NCBI GenBank assembly: GCA_023140455.1
Contig: JAGLLQ010000607.1
Span: 1-5,664, forward strand
DNA length: 5,664 bases
DNA from: Desulfobacteraceae bacterium
Lineage (GTDB): Bacteria; Desulfobacterota; Desulfobacteria; Desulfobacterales; Desulfobacteraceae
Direction of reading: 5' to 3'
The notes under the pieces: model-generated
Seen by the model: the letters and a program-made list of their open reading frames with translations, nothing else
What the model was told of the DNA's origin: nothing
Databases searched by the model: none
Made by a program: the position numbers and the translations under genes
In this document: positions 5,513 through 5,664 of the stretch, in pieces
How the letters are laid out: each line of letters starts with the position of its first letter
How positions within the stretch are numbered: the first letter of the stretch is position 1

Positions 5513-5664
5513 ATGAACCACCCTAAATTTACAAAAAATCACATTGCTGTAAGTTTCAAGTATCGATAATATTACTGAAATTAAGCAATTTTCTACATAT
5601 AAATATCTCTTATATTACATAAATTAGCACAAAAAGTCCATTTTTTATTTTAATTTCTTTTATT
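5513..5664 (-). promoter_or_regulatory. AT-rich upstream region of the minus-strand operon
   Basis: These 152 bases contain no gene and must hold the promoter of the right operon if transcription starts nearby. The region is very AT-rich, so box matches are cheap. A weak sigma70-type pair can be drawn on the minus strand: TTGCTT at 5588-5583 and GATACT at 5564-5559 with an 18-base spacer. TATTAT at 5571-5566 is a better -10 hexamer but has no convincing -35. I saw no clear operator palindrome or riboswitch-like structure. The existence of a promoter here is likely; the specific boxes are not reliable. Confidence 0.3.
5518..5524 (-). promoter_or_regulatory. Ribosome binding site of PqqD-like gene 2
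   Basis: The minus strand reads AGGGTGG, five bases before the ATG at 5512. It is an imperfect but purine-rich match to the Shine-Dalgarno consensus and decides the start against the GTG at 5542, which has no such site. Confidence 0.5.

Noticed and set aside
5622..5640. Possible sigma54 promoter (TGG...GC) upstream of the right operon
   Set aside because: On the minus strand the GG and GC are separated by nine bases, not ten, and the flanking consensus is poor.

Overview
The window is AT-rich and densely packed. It reads as one biosynthetic locus for ribosomally made, post-translationally modified peptides (RiPPs). It holds two copies of the same toolkit: a short Cys-containing precursor peptide, a PqqD-like leader-binding protein, a radical SAM/SPASM enzyme and an HPr-kinase-like protein. 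Two small signal-peptidase-like (S24/S26) proteins sit between them. The style of the radical SAM proteins and the gene mix suggest an anaerobic bacterium, with Desulfobacterota (sulfate-reducing 'deltaproteobacteria') as my best guess. That is an impression from the protein sequences; there is no marker gene here to prove it.

Left cassette (plus strand, about 1-2125): the C-terminal half of an HPr-kinase-like protein runs in from outside the window. It is followed by a 60-residue precursor peptide behind a strong ribosome binding site, then a PqqD-like protein, then a 376-residue radical SAM/SPASM protein. Right cassette (minus strand, read from about 5512 down to 2114): PqqD-like protein, radical SAM/SPASM protein, 61-residue precursor, full-length HPr-kinase-like protein, then two tandem signal-peptidase-like proteins. 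The cassettes converge, and the last genes of each overlap tail to tail by 12 bases at 2114-2125.

Proposed joint function (inference): each PqqD-like protein binds the leader of its own precursor, whose start has the shared pattern MKK-(1-2 residues)-W-x-x-P-V, and presents it to its radical SAM enzyme. Both precursors have exactly three cysteines, the first at residue 26 in each, so Cys-based thioether crosslinking (sactipeptide or ranthipeptide type) is the simplest guess. The kinase-like proteins may phosphorylate the peptide, by analogy with the HPr-kinase homologue that phosphorylates the lasso peptide paeninodin. The S26-like proteins could remove leaders. No exporter, lasso cyclase or regulator is visible, and the left cassette is cut by the window edge.

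No tRNA, rRNA, CRISPR array, insertion sequence or convincing terminator was seen. There is no gene-free stretch longer than 300 bases; the longest is the 152-base region upstream of the right operon (5513-5664).
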